A DNA stretch of 64,000 nt from Actinomadura flavalba DSM 45200 (lineage in GTDB: Bacteria > Actinomycetota > Actinomycetes > Streptosporangiales > Streptosporangiaceae), in the NCBI RefSeq assembly GCF_000374305.1, contig NZ_KB894096.1:434001-498000 (forward strand), in the 5' to 3' direction. The notes beneath the pieces were generated by a model that was not told the origin of the DNA, made no database searches, and saw only the letters and a program-made list of their open reading frames with translations. This document shows, piece by piece, positions 55,179 through 64,000 of the stretch (within the stretch, counting starts at the first letter, position 1; each line of letters begins with the position of its first letter). A program made the position numbers and the translations under genes.

Positions 55179-56180
55179 TCAGGCCAGCGTCGCGACCATG
55201 ACGGCCTTGATCGTGTGCATGCGGTTCTCGGCCTCGTCGAAGACGATCGAGGCGTCGGACTCGAACACCTCGTCGGTCACCTCCAGGGCGTCCAGGCCGG
55301 TCTTCTCGTAGATGTCCTCACCGACGGTGGTGTGCCGGTCGTGGAAGGCCGGCAGGCAGTGCATGAACTTCACGTCCGGGTTGCCGGTGGCGCGCATGAC
55401 GTCGGCGTTGACCTGGTACGGCTTGAGCAGCCGGATGCGCTCGTTCCACACCTCCTTCGGCTCGCCCATCGACACCCACACGTCGGTGAGGACGAAGTCG
55501 GCGCCGCGCACGCCCTCCTGCACGTCGTCGGTGATCCGCAGGTCGGCGCCGGTCTTGGCGGCGATCTCGCGGGCGGGCTTGACGACGCCGTCCTCGTCGG
55601 GCCACAGCTCCCGGGGCGCGACGATGCGGACGTTCATGCCGAGCAGCGCCCCGGCCACGATGTAGGAGTGGCCCATGTTGTTGCGGGCGTCACCGAGGTA
55701 GGCGAACGTGATCTCGCCGAGCGGCTTGTCGCTGTGCTCGCGCATCGTCAGCGCGTCCGCGAGCATCTGCGTCGGGTGCCACTCGTCGGTGAGGCCGTTC
55801 CACACCGGGACGCCCGAGTACCGGGCCAGCTCCTCGACGTTGGCCTGCTTGGAGCCCCGGTACTCGATGCCGTCGAACATGCGGCCGAGGACGCGGGCGG
55901 TGTCCTTCATCGACTCCTTGTGGCCGATCTGCGAGCCGCTCGGGTCGAGGTAGGTGACGTGGGCGCCCTGGTCGTGCGCGGCGACCTCGAACGCGCAGCG
56001 GGTGCGCGTCGAGGTCTTCTCGAAGATCAGGGCGATGTTCTTGCCGGTCAGGTGCCGCCGCTCGGTGCCGCTGTACTTGGCGGCCTTGAGGTCGGCCGAC
56101 AGGTCGAGCAGGAACCGGAACTCCTTCGGCGTGAAGTCGAGTTCCTTGAGGTAGCTGCGTCCCCGCAGGTTGAAGGCCAT
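55179..56180 (-). CDS. arcB: Ornithine carbamoyltransferase, catabolic
   Basis: 333 residues. Carbamoyl-phosphate motif [12 protein letters not shown] near residue 55, [12 protein letters not shown] near 131, the ornithine loop DVWVSMGEP near 229 and [11 protein letters not shown] near 270. It converts citrulline and phosphate to ornithine and carbamoyl phosphate. Its place between arcA and arcC indicates the catabolic role. Confidence 0.94.
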   Translation of the reverse strand: MAFNLRGRSYLKELDFTPKEFRFLLDLSADLKAAKYSGTERRHLTGKNIALIFEKTSTRTRCAFEVAAHDQGAHVTYLDPSGSQIGHKESMKDTARVLGRMFDGIEYRGSKQANVEELARYSGVPVWNGLTDEWHPTQMLADALTMREHSDKPLGEITFAYLGDARNNMGHSYIVAGALLGMNVRIVAPRELWPDEDGVVKPAREIAAKTGADLRITDDVQEGVRGADFVLTDVWVSMGEPKEVWNERIRLLKPYQVNADVMRATGNPDVKFMHCLPAFHDRHTTVGEDIYEKTGLDALEVTDEVFESDASIVFDEAENRMHTIKAVMVATLA

Positions 56181-56220
56181 GCGTCGCTCCGTTTCGCCTG
56201 GTGGGTGGTGAGGGGGCCGC

Positions 56221-57462
56221 TCAGGCGTCCCGCTCCAGCGGGCAGCTCATGCAGCGCGGGCCGCCGCGGCCCCGGCCGAGTTCGCTGCCGCGGATCGTGA
56301 CGACCTCGACGCCGTTCTTGCGCAGGAAGTTGTTGGTGGTGGTGTTGCGTTCGTAGGCGACGACCTTGCCGGGCTCCAGGCAGAGGACGTTGGACCCGTC
56401 GTCCCACTGCTCGCGCTCGGCGGAGAAGACGTCCTGCGTGGGCGTGAGGACCTTGATGTCGTCGAGGCCGAGCGCGCGCCCGATCGCGCGGTGCATGTCG
56501 TCGGGGCCGTGCTCGGTGATCTTCAGCTCCTTGTCGGTGTCGCCCGGCTCGACGGTGAACGACGGAAGCATCCCCATGCCCGCGTACTTGGTGAAGACGC
56601 CATGGTCGACCATCGTCATGACGGTGTCCAGGTGCATGAAGGCGCGCTTCTGCGGCATCTGGAGCGCGACGATCCGCTTGCAGCTCCCCTGGGCGAACAG
56701 CGCCTGCGCGAGCATCTCGGCGGCCTGCGGCTGGGTGCGCTCGCTCATGCCGATGAGCACCGCGCCCTCGCCGATGACCAGGACGTCGCCGCCCTCGATC
56801 GTCGCGGGCGCCATCGAGGTGCCCGCGTTCCACACGTGGAAGCCGTCCGGGGACGGCCGGTCGTAGCCGTCGGAGAACATCGGATGCCAGCGGTAGATGG
56901 CCTCCATGTTGACGGTCTCGCGCATGCGGGCCTTCTTGCGCATCGCGTTGATCGAGACGCCGTCGTACACCCAGCAGGAGGTGTCGCGGGTGAACAGGTG
57001 GTTGGGCAGCGGCGGCAGGATGAACTCGTCCATGCCGATCGCCTCGAACGCGATCGACTTCGGCGCGCTGACGCGCTCCAGCAGTTCGCGCTTGGTGATG
57101 CCGCCGATGAGGAACGAGCCCAGGTCCGACAGGTCCATGGCGTCGAAGGCGTTGCGGATCGGGTCGGTGGCCAGCGGGCCGAAGAACTTGGGGTCGATGA
57201 CGTAGTCGAGGATGTGCTTCTTGGCCTCGGGCGTCTCGATCGTCTGGCGCAGCAGGTCGAGCAGGAGGTTGACCTCGACGCCGTGCGCGCGCAGCACGTC
57301 CTGGAACTCCTCGTGCTCCTCCCCGGCGCGCTGCACCCACAGCACGTCGTCGAACAGCAGGTCGGCGGCGTTGGACGGGGTGAGGCGCTTCAGCGACAGC
57401 TCGGGCTTGTGCACGAGGACCCGGCGCAGCCGGCCGACCTCGGAATCGACGTGAAAGGACAT
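56221..57462 (-). CDS. arcA: Arginine deiminase
   Basis: 413 residues. Catalytic features: substrate Asp/Glu in [15 protein letters not shown] near 217-230, His in [12 protein letters not shown] near 275, and nucleophile Cys407 in [11 protein letters not shown] at the C-terminus. It hydrolyses arginine to citrulline and ammonia, giving acid protection and ATP via arcC. Second gene of the cluster, 49 nt behind the antiporter gene. Confidence 0.95.
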   Translation of the reverse strand: MSFHVDSEVGRLRRVLVHKPELSLKRLTPSNAADLLFDDVLWVQRAGEEHEEFQDVLRAHGVEVNLLLDLLRQTIETPEAKKHILDYVIDPKFFGPLATDPIRNAFDAMDLSDLGSFLIGGITKRELLERVSAPKSIAFEAIGMDEFILPPLPNHLFTRDTSCWVYDGVSINAMRKKARMRETVNMEAIYRWHPMFSDGYDRPSPDGFHVWNAGTSMAPATIEGGDVLVIGEGAVLIGMSERTQPQAAEMLAQALFAQGSCKRIVALQMPQKRAFMHLDTVMTMVDHGVFTKYAGMGMLPSFTVEPGDTDKELKITEHGPDDMHRAIGRALGLDDIKVLTPTQDVFSAEREQWDDGSNVLCLEPGKVVAYERNTTTNNFLRKNGVEVVTIRGSELGRGRGGPRCMSCPLERDA

Positions 57463-57511
57463 GCTCCGACCTCCTGGCGGGAATGTGACGGTTTCGGCGT
57501 GCGGAACGGGT

Positions 57512-58948
57512 TCAGGCGGAGTCCGGCGGCGCGGCCGGGACGGCGGCGGGCCCGGTCTCGCGCGGGCCGTACTCGCCGCGCCGGGACTTGGTCCAGATGT
57601 AGACCGGGACGCCGATGAGCAGGGTGAGGACGCCGAGCATCACCGCCTGCTCGCCGGAGCCGTAGACGATCGCGAAGGCGAACAGCAGCGCGACGACGGC
57701 GAGCGCGACGTCCTTGACCATCCGCGCCCGGTTCACCTGGCGGCCACCGGTGGCGAGCCAGAACAGTTGCGCGGCGGCGGAGAAGAAGTACGGGATCGCG
57801 GTGGTGAAGGACGCGAACAGCAGGATCGTGTTGAACGCGTTCTCCGAGGCGTAGGCGAACAGCAGCATCGCCGAGGTGAGCGCGGCGCCGACGAGGATGC
57901 CGACGTAGGGCGCGCCGCGCCGCGACAGCCGCGCGAACGCCGCCGGGAACATGCCGTCGCGCGCGGCGGCCATCGGCATCTCAGCGACGAGCATCGTCCA
58001 GCCGTTGAGCGCCCCGATGCCGGAGACGATCGCGCAGGCGGCCATGACGCCGCCCCAGATCGTGCCGCCGAACATGTTGTTGATCGCGTCAGCGAAGGGG
58101 GCGGTGGAGTCCTGGAGCTGCCCGTGCGGCACGTTGCCGAAGATCGCGACGGTGGCGAGCAGGTAGAGCACGCCGCAGGCGGCGACGCCCATGACGCTGG
58201 CGCGGCCGACGTTGCGGGCCGGGTCCTTGATGCGCTCGGCTACGATCGTCACGCTCTCCATGCCGGAGTAGATGAACAGGATGAGCCCGGCGGCCAGCCA
58301 CACCGCGCTCCAGGCGGAGTCGCCGCTGGCGTTGAACGGCCCGAAGTTCGCGGTGGAGATGAAGAACAGGCCGACGACGGCCACGAAGATCAGCGGCACG
58401 AACTTCAGCACCGTCGTGACGAGCTGGAATGCGCCGATGTTCTTCACGCCGGACAGGTTGATGAGCGCGGGAATCCAGATGCCGACGAGCCCGATGACGA
58501 TCGAGCCGACGGTGTTGTCCCAGTTCAGGAAGTAGTTGACGTAGCCGACCCAGGCGACCGCGATACCGGCGTTGCCGCCCCACGCGGTGAGCCAGAACGA
58601 CCACGACACCAGGAACCCGGCGAACTCCCCGAACGCGTCGCGTGCGTAGGCGTAGGGGCCGCCGGACGCCGGGATGCGGGCGCCGAGGCGGCCGAACACG
58701 ATCGCGAGCGCCATGGCGCCGACCGTGGTGACGGCCATGACGACGAAGCTCAGCGTGCCGATGGCGGCGAGCGAGGCGGGCAGCAGGAAGATGCCGGTGC
58801 CGACGATGTTGCCGACGACCAGCGCGGTCGCCTGCGGAAGACCCAGCTTGCCGCCCTCGGCCGTGCCGCCCGAGTCGGCGGCGGGGTGCTCGGCGCCCGC
58901 ACGGGTCGCTTCGCCCGCCTCCCAGGCGGGTTTCCCCGGCTCTCCCAT
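57512..58948 (-). CDS. arcD: Arginine/ornithine antiporter-like APC transporter
   Basis: 478 residues from ATG 58948; the frame extends upstream, but the N-terminus before MGEPGKP lacks family similarity. Twelve or more helices with APA-type motifs [16 protein letters not shown] near residue 50, [25 protein letters not shown] near 95, and [19 protein letters not shown] near 225. The family exchanges arginine for ornithine or agmatine. Head of the arcD-arcA-arcB-arcC run, so arginine/ornithine exchange is inferred from context. Confidence 0.82.
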   Translation of the reverse strand: MGEPGKPAWEAGEATRAGAEHPAADSGGTAEGGKLGLPQATALVVGNIVGTGIFLLPASLAAIGTLSFVVMAVTTVGAMALAIVFGRLGARIPASGGPYAYARDAFGEFAGFLVSWSFWLTAWGGNAGIAVAWVGYVNYFLNWDNTVGSIVIGLVGIWIPALINLSGVKNIGAFQLVTTVLKFVPLIFVAVVGLFFISTANFGPFNASGDSAWSAVWLAAGLILFIYSGMESVTIVAERIKDPARNVGRASVMGVAACGVLYLLATVAIFGNVPHGQLQDSTAPFADAINNMFGGTIWGGVMAACAIVSGIGALNGWTMLVAEMPMAAARDGMFPAAFARLSRRGAPYVGILVGAALTSAMLLFAYASENAFNTILLFASFTTAIPYFFSAAAQLFWLATGGRQVNRARMVKDVALAVVALLFAFAIVYGSGEQAVMLGVLTLLIGVPVYIWTKSRRGEYGPRETGPAAVPAAPPDSA

Positions 58949-59174
58949 GCGTCCCCCCGCGCTCGTTCCCGCCTCTGCCGGCCGCTCCCGGAATAGAGAC
59001 GACACGCTGGGGAATTCCCATCGGCCTTCTCCGCGAAACCGCGCATTGATCTTGCGGGGCATGCCGGTCGATCACGCGCGCCACCAGGCGATATGCCCAC
59101 GCGTGACCGAGCACGGAAAGAGCTTGACCGGGACTTTATGGCGCCCTTTCCAAGGGCGGAGAGAAAGGCGGCGG
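58949..59174. promoter_or_regulatory. Upstream region of the arc cluster
   Basis: 226 nt without a gene, between the orphan atpG-like gene and arcD on the same strand. It should hold the arc promoter. One GGGACTTT half-site (59130-59137), reminiscent of DevR/DosR boxes, is present, but the second half is wrongly spaced. No ArgR-type or Fnr-type palindrome was seen. Confidence 0.4.
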
Positions 59175-60086
59175 CTAGTCCCGGTCGCCGGAGGTCAGCG
59201 CGTTGGCGCCCGCGACGATCTCGCTCAGCTCCATCGTGATCTCCTCCTGCCGGGCCTCGTTGGCCTCCCGGGACAGCCGCTCGACGAGGTCGTTGGCGTT
59301 GTCGGTGGCCGACATCATCGCCTGGCGGCGCGCGGCCCACTCCGCCGCCGCCGACTCCAGCAGCATGTTCCAGATGCGGCCCTGGACGTAGGCGCGCAGC
59401 AACTGGTCGAGCACCGTGGCCGGGTCCGGCTCGAAGTCGTAGGCGGGCGCCGCCGCCCCGGCGGCCTCCACGTCGGCGTCCGCGTCCGCGACCTCCAGCG
59501 GCAGGATGCGCCGGACCGTGAGCCGCTGGGTGAGCATCGAGACGAACTCGGTGTAGACGACGTGCACCTCCCCGACGCCGCCCCGCTCCTCGGGCAGTGT
59601 GAACGCCTCCAGCAGGCGGCGGCTGATGTCGGCGGCCAGCGGGTAGCCGGGCCGGCCGCTCTCGCCGCTCCACTCGGCCGCCGCCGACCGGTCGCGGAAC
59701 CGGAAGTACTCCACCGCCTTGCGGCCCTGGAGGTAGTACTGCGGCTCGATGCCGCGCTCGCGCAGGTGCTCGCCGAGCGCGTCGCCCTGTTTGAGCGCGT
59801 GCTGGTTGAACGCCCCGCAGAACCCCCGGTCGCTCGTCAGGACGAGCACCGCCGCGCGGCTCCCGTGCGGCTGCTCGGTGAGCAGCGCGTGCTCCAGCCC
59901 GACGTGGTGGGACAGCAGCGCCGACACCGCGCGGGTGACCTGGCCGGAGTAGGGACGCGACGCGGCGAGCCGCTGCTGGGCCCCGGAGATCCGCGCCGCA
60001 GCGATCAGCTCCTGCGCTCGGGTGATCTTGGACGTGGACTTCACCGAGCGGATACGGGACCGCAGCACGCGCAGTTGAGCAGCCAT
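59175..60086 (-). CDS. atpG: ATP synthase F1 gamma subunit, stand-alone gene
   Basis: 303 residues with both long terminal helices of gamma: MAAQLRVLRSRIRSVKSTSKITRAQELIAAARI at the N-terminus (key parts KITRAQELI) and SATDNANDLVERLSREANEARQEEITMELSEIV at the C-terminus (key parts SATDNA, ARQEEIT). The central Rossmann part is VLVLTSDRGFCGAFNQ near 85. No other atp gene lies within the 4 kb on the right or anywhere to the left, whereas atpG normally sits between atpA and atpD. It is divergent from an ABC transporter gene and upstream of the arc cluster. A second copy of gamma is the likeliest reading. Confidence 0.85.
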   Translation of the reverse strand: MAAQLRVLRSRIRSVKSTSKITRAQELIAAARISGAQQRLAASRPYSGQVTRAVSALLSHHVGLEHALLTEQPHGSRAAVLVLTSDRGFCGAFNQHALKQGDALGEHLRERGIEPQYYLQGRKAVEYFRFRDRSAAAEWSGESGRPGYPLAADISRRLLEAFTLPEERGGVGEVHVVYTEFVSMLTQRLTVRRILPLEVADADADVEAAGAAAPAYDFEPDPATVLDQLLRAYVQGRIWNMLLESAAAEWAARRQAMMSATDNANDLVERLSREANEARQEEITMELSEIVAGANALTSGDRD

Positions 60087-60214
60087 GCGCGTCACGCTGC
60101 CATGCGGCACGGCGGCCCGGCCGCGTCCTGCCCGCGCGCGGGAATGCGGTGCCCGAGTTTTTACCGTCCGGCCGCTCCCCCCGGTGCGCGCGCGGAGCTG
60201 TCGGCGCCCGGTCC

Positions 60215-60227
60215 TAGACTCGGGGCC
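60215..60227 (+). promoter_or_regulatory. Leaderless-type -10 element of the ABC-2 exporter operon
   Basis: TAGACT (60215-60220) is followed by exactly 7 nt and then ATG 60228, so transcription should begin at or next to the start codon. The same arrangement and nearly the same bases precede polX at 63788. No clear -35. Confidence 0.5.
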
Positions 60228-61150
<923 letters not shown>

Positions 61151-61154
<4 letters not shown>

Positions 61155-61918
61155 CCGCCCTCGACCTCTCCCCCGCGCCCGGCGCGGTGCCGCTGCCCCG
61201 GATGGTCCTCGCCCAGACCGGGTACGAGGTGCGCGCGATGCTGCGCAACGGCGAGCAGCTCCTGCTGACGCTGATCATCCCCGTCGTGCTGCTGACGCTG
61301 TTCAGCGCCACGTCCCTGCTCGACCTCGGGCCGGGCGAGCGCGTCGACTTCCTGACGCCGGGCGTGCTCGCGCTGGCGGTGATGTCCACGGCGTTCACCG
61401 GCCAGGCCATCGGCACCGGGTTCGAGCGCCGCTACGGCGTCCTCAAGCGGCTCGGCGCCACGCCGCTGCCCCGCGCCGGGCTCATCGCCGCCAAGACGCT
61501 GACGGTCCTGGCCGTCGAGGCGATCCAGGCCGTGGTGATCCTCGCGGTGGCGCTGCTGCTCGGCTGGAGCCCGCACGGCGATCCGCTGTCGGTGCTGGCG
61601 CTGCTGCTGCTCGGCACCGCCGCGTTCAGCGGGTTCGGGCTGCTCATGGCCGGGACGCTGCGCGCCGAGGCGACGCTGGCCGCCGCCAACCTCGTCTACG
61701 TGCTGCTGCTGGCCGTCGGCGGCGTGATCTTCCCGCTCGACCGGTTCCCGTCCGGGGTGGCGGCGGTGCTGGAGTTCCTGCCGATCGCCGCGCTGGCCGA
61801 GGGGCTGCGGTCCGTGCTGGCCGACGGCGCCGCCTTCCCCGGCGGCCCGCTGCTGATCCTGCTGGGGTGGGCCGTCGCCGGGCTCGCCCTGGCCGCCCGC
61901 TTCTTCCGCTGGGAGTGA
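61151..61918 (+). CDS. ABC-2 type exporter permease
   Basis: 255 residues from ATG 61151 (ATGA overlap with the ATPase). Six hydrophobic helices with the ABC-2 features GERVDFLTPGVLALAVMSTAFTGQAIGTGFERRYGVLKRLGATPL (key parts FLTPGV and KRLGATP, near 65-105) and an EFLPIAALAEGLR segment near 215. It forms the membrane path for lipids, drugs or polyketide-like compounds with the ATPase at 60228. Confidence 0.87.
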
Positions 61919-61921
61919 CGC

Positions 61922-62911
61922 ATGGCGCTCGCCGACGTCCCGGGCACCCCCCGCCGTGCCGGACGCCCGCCGTCCGTGCCGTCCGCGCCGTCGCTCGGCG
62001 CGGTGCCGCCGCCCGCGCTGGTGATGCTCGGCATCCTGTCGGTGCAGCTCGGCGCGGGGGTGGCCAAGAACCTGTTCCCCGTGCTGCCGCCGTCGGCCGT
62101 GGTGTTCCTGCGGCTGCTCACCTCGGCGCTCGTGCTGGGGTTCCTCGCCCGCCGCGCGCTGCGGACGCTGTTCGCCGACCACTCGGCGCGCAGTCTGGCG
62201 GTCGCGGCCGGGCTCGGGCTGTCGCTGTGCGTGATGAACGTGTCGATCTACCAGGCGTTCTCCCGCATCCCGCTCGGGGTCGCGGTGACGATCGAGTTCC
62301 TCGGCCCGCTGGCGGTGGCGATCCTGGCGTCGCGGCGCGTCCTGGACGTCGGCTGGGCGCTGCTGGCGGCGGCGGGCGTGCTGCTGCTGACGCGCGGTGA
62401 CGGCGCCCTCGACCCGGTCGGCGTCGGGTTCGCGCTGCTGGCGGGCGTGGCGTGGGGCGCCTACATCCTGCTCACCGCCGCCACCGGACGGCACTTCTCC
62501 GGCCTGTCCGGACTGGCGGTGGCGAGCGTCTTCGCGGCGTTCGTGGCGCTGCCGCTGGGCGTCTCCGCCGGGGGCACCGCGCTGCTGGACCCCCGGCTGC
62601 TGCTGCTCGGCCTCGGCGTCGGGCTGCTGTCGTCGGTGATCCCCTACACGCTGGAGATGGAGGCGCTGCGCCGGATGCCCGCGCGCGTCTTCGGCATCCT
62701 GATGAGCCTGGAACCGGCCGCCGCCGCGCTCGTCGGGCTCGTCGTCCTCGGCGAGGCGCTGGCCGGACGGCAGTGGGCGGCGATCGTCTGCGTCATGATC
62801 GCCTGCGCGGGCGCCACCCTCGGCGGACCGCGCGCCGCGCGCCGTTCGAGTGGCCCGGCGGGCGACGGGCATGGAAGGATCGAGGACGGCACGCGACCCG
62901 CGAAGGAGTGA
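61922..62911 (+). CDS. EamA/RhaT-family (DMT superfamily) transporter
   Basis: 329 residues, ten helices in two EamA repeats. SIYQAFSRIPLGVAVTIEFLGPL near residue 108 and RMPARVFGILMSLEPAAAALVGLVVLGEALAGRQW near 250 are the family's repeat signatures, as in RhtA-type amino acid or metabolite exporters. It starts 3 nt after the permease stop and ends 3 nt before prcB, so it is in the same transcription unit. Confidence 0.85.
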   Translation: MALADVPGTPRRAGRPPSVPSAPSLGAVPPPALVMLGILSVQLGAGVAKNLFPVLPPSAVVFLRLLTSALVLGFLARRALRTLFADHSARSLAVAAGLGLSLCVMNVSIYQAFSRIPLGVAVTIEFLGPLAVAILASRRVLDVGWALLAAAGVLLLTRGDGALDPVGVGFALLAGVAWGAYILLTAATGRHFSGLSGLAVASVFAAFVALPLGVSAGGTALLDPRLLLLGLGVGLLSSVIPYTLEMEALRRMPARVFGILMSLEPAAAALVGLVVLGEALAGRQWAAIVCVMIACAGATLGGPRAARRSSGPAGDGHGRIEDGTRPAKE

Positions 62912-62914
62912 GAC

Positions 62915-63751
62915 GTGAACGGCTGGTCCGACGAGCAGGGACTCTCCCCCGAACTCTTCGAGGCGGGCACGCCCTCCTTCGTGGACTTCCTCCGCCAGAA
63001 CGCGCCCGAGCTGCTGCCGGTCAACCGCGTCGCCGAGGCGGGCGCGGCCGCGCTGCCGCACGGCACGACCGTGCTCGCGCTGACGTTCCCCGGCGGCGTC
63101 ATCATGGCCGGTGACCGGCGCGCCACGGCCGGGAACGTCATCGCCTACCGCGAGCTGGACAAGGTGCAGCGCGCCGACGAGCACTCGGTCGTCGCGTTCG
63201 CCGGCACGGTCGGGCTCGCGCTGGAGATGGTGCGGCTGTTCCAGGTCGAGCTGGAGCACTACGAGAAGATGGAGACCGTGCCGCTGTCGCTGCCGGGCAA
63301 GGCCCGCCGGCTCGGCGCCGTCGTCCAGGCCAACTTCGCGCAGGCGCTCCAGGGGCTGGCGGTCGTGCCGCTGTTCGCCGGGTTCGACTCCGAGTCGGGT
63401 GAGGGCCGCATCTACAGCTACGACATCACCGGCTCCCCGCAGGAGACGCGCGACTACCACGCCGACGGCTCGGGCTCCCCGTACGCGCGCGGATCGCTGA
63501 AGAAGCTCTACCGTCCCGGCCTCTCGGAGGAGGACGCCGCGCTGGTGTGCGTCCAGGCGCTCTACGACGCCGCCGACGACGACGCGGCCACCGGCGGCCC
63601 CGACCGCACCCGCCGCATCTACCCGTCGCTGGCGGTCGTCACCGCCGACGGCTACCGGGCGCTGCCGCAGGACGAGGTCGCCCGGCTGGTCGACCTCGTC
63701 GTCGAGGCCCGGCTGGATCGTCCGGACGGGCCCGTCGCGCCGCTGACCTGA
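62915..63751 (+). CDS. prcB: 20S proteasome beta subunit, stand-alone gene
   Basis: 278 residues from GTG 62915 with AAGGAG upstream. A 50-residue propeptide (with SFVDFLRQNAPELLP as in other actinobacterial PrcB) ends at His-Gly before catalytic Thr51. Counting mature residues from there, Asp17 (GDRR) and Lys33 (DKV) are in place, and SGSPYARGSLKKLYR and QALYDAADDDAATGG are conserved, so it should be active. The expected prcA does not follow: 49 nt later polX begins. It lies behind transporter genes. Either prcA is elsewhere or this is a second beta subunit. Confidence 0.9.
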   Translation: MNGWSDEQGLSPELFEAGTPSFVDFLRQNAPELLPVNRVAEAGAAALPHGTTVLALTFPGGVIMAGDRRATAGNVIAYRELDKVQRADEHSVVAFAGTVGLALEMVRLFQVELEHYEKMETVPLSLPGKARRLGAVVQANFAQALQGLAVVPLFAGFDSESGEGRIYSYDITGSPQETRDYHADGSGSPYARGSLKKLYRPGLSEEDAALVCVQALYDAADDDAATGGPDRTRRIYPSLAVVTADGYRALPQDEVARLVDLVVEARLDRPDGPVAPLT

Positions 63752-63787
63752 GCGGACGGCGGCCGGGGAAACGTCCGACCCGGCTTC

Positions 63788-63800
63788 TAGACTCGTGCCC
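63788..63800 (+). promoter_or_regulatory. Leaderless-type -10 element of polX
   Basis: TAGACT (63788-63793) is exactly 7 nt before ATG 63801. The region around it (TAGACTCG, then CATGGCAC) nearly repeats the element at 60215. The -35 region is not convincing. Confidence 0.5.
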
Positions 63801-64000
63801 ATGGCACGGGCGAACGACGAGGCTGCGGCCCTCATCCAGGAACTGGCCGACCTGCTCTCCATCACGGGCGGCGACGCGTTCAAGATCAGGGCGTACGAGA
63901 AGGCGGCGCGGGCGATCGCCGGACATCCCGACGACATCTCCGGCCTGTCGCTCACGGGGCTGAAGAAGATCCCGACGGTAGGCGAGGCCATCGCCAAGAA
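63801..64000 (+). CDS. polX: DNA polymerase X family protein (PolX), 3' end outside window
   Basis: Only the first about 66 residues are present. They match the N-terminal helix-hairpin-helix domain of bacterial PolX: an ELADLLSITGGDAFKIRAYEKAARAI block near 14-39 and the HhH GLKKIPTVGEAIAK at the window edge. Bacterial PolX usually adds a nucleotidyltransferase core and a C-terminal PHP exonuclease and works in base-excision or gap repair. The downstream domains cannot be checked here. Confidence 0.82.
   Translation, partial: MARANDEAAALIQELADLLSITGGDAFKIRAYEKAARAIAGHPDDISGLSLTGLKKIPTVGEAIAK

Noticed and set aside
59127..59146. Possible DevR/DosR box before the arc cluster
   Set aside because: Only the GGGACTTT half matches; the opposite GGG/CCC half is displaced by 3 nt and lacks the central G, so it is not a credible full site.
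59175..60086. Gln in place of the E. coli gamma Met23 in the orphan atpG
   Set aside because: Normal actinobacterial gamma subunits also read KITKAQELI at this place, so it is not evidence of altered coupling.

Overview
ORGANISM: Very GC-rich DNA with dense genes, GTG starts, ATGA/GTGA stop-start overlaps, leaderless-looking promoters and actinobacterial marker genes (20S proteasome beta subunit, LpqY-SugABC importer, SufRBDCSUT operon with an IdeR-type iron box, FadD15-, EphD- and CFP32-like proteins). This points to an actinomycete chromosome, most likely Streptosporangiales/Thermomonosporaceae (Actinomadura-like). That assignment is inference from gene content. No phage, IS element, CRISPR array, tRNA or rRNA was seen. 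LAYOUT: 1-7.7 kb holds the 3' part of an MFS exporter, propionyl-CoA synthetase, a GlsB/YeaQ stress membrane protein, a selD homologue with a damaged active site, a FadD15-like acyl-CoA ligase and a lipoprotein. 7.8-16 kb is a respiratory formate dehydrogenase locus (Mo/W catalytic subunit with Cys rather than Sec, four-cluster Fe-S subunit, NrfD-like anchor, and fdhD 2 kb away), interleaved with small membrane proteins, an SDR and a TRIC-type channel. 16-20 kb is a co-directional set: PF10118 diiron-like hydrolase, M24-fold protein and an EphD-like hydrolase-SDR fusion. 20-24 kb is lpqY-sugA-sugB-sugC (trehalose import). 24-34 kb carries an NDH-2-like flavoprotein, CBS protein, divergent MocR/yczE pair, LD-carboxypeptidase, sirtuin, sulfotransferase and an ABC exporter. 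34-45 kb has enoyl-CoA hydratase, a conserved small HTH protein, an ABC-F ATPase, a VOC protein, three tandem AIM24 genes, a degenerate EAL-CBS protein, a NarL-type two-component system, a YmcC-like protein and a lower-GC Uma2 gene. 45-52 kb is the complete suf operon with SufR-type and IdeR-type operators. 52-59 kb is an arginine deiminase operon (arcD-arcA-arcB-arcC, a second APC transporter, universal stress protein). 59-64 kb has a stand-alone ATP synthase gamma gene, then an ABC-2 exporter, EamA transporter, a stand-alone proteasome beta gene and the start of polX. HOW THEY FIT: Much of the window serves anaerobic or stress energy metabolism (formate dehydrogenase, NDH-2, arginine deiminase with carbamate kinase, universal stress protein), Fe-S supply, and acyl-CoA or carbohydrate uptake. 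MOST NOTEWORTHY: (i) two copies of a roughly 170-nt element with three hairpins in the same order, whose long stem keeps pairing through at least four compensatory changes; (ii) an intact selD-like gene lacking the catalytic Cys/Sec and two of four metal-binding Asp residues, near a Cys-type formate dehydrogenase; (iii) orphan prcB and atpG genes outside their normal operons; (iv) overlapping iron and Fe-S control signals in front of suf.
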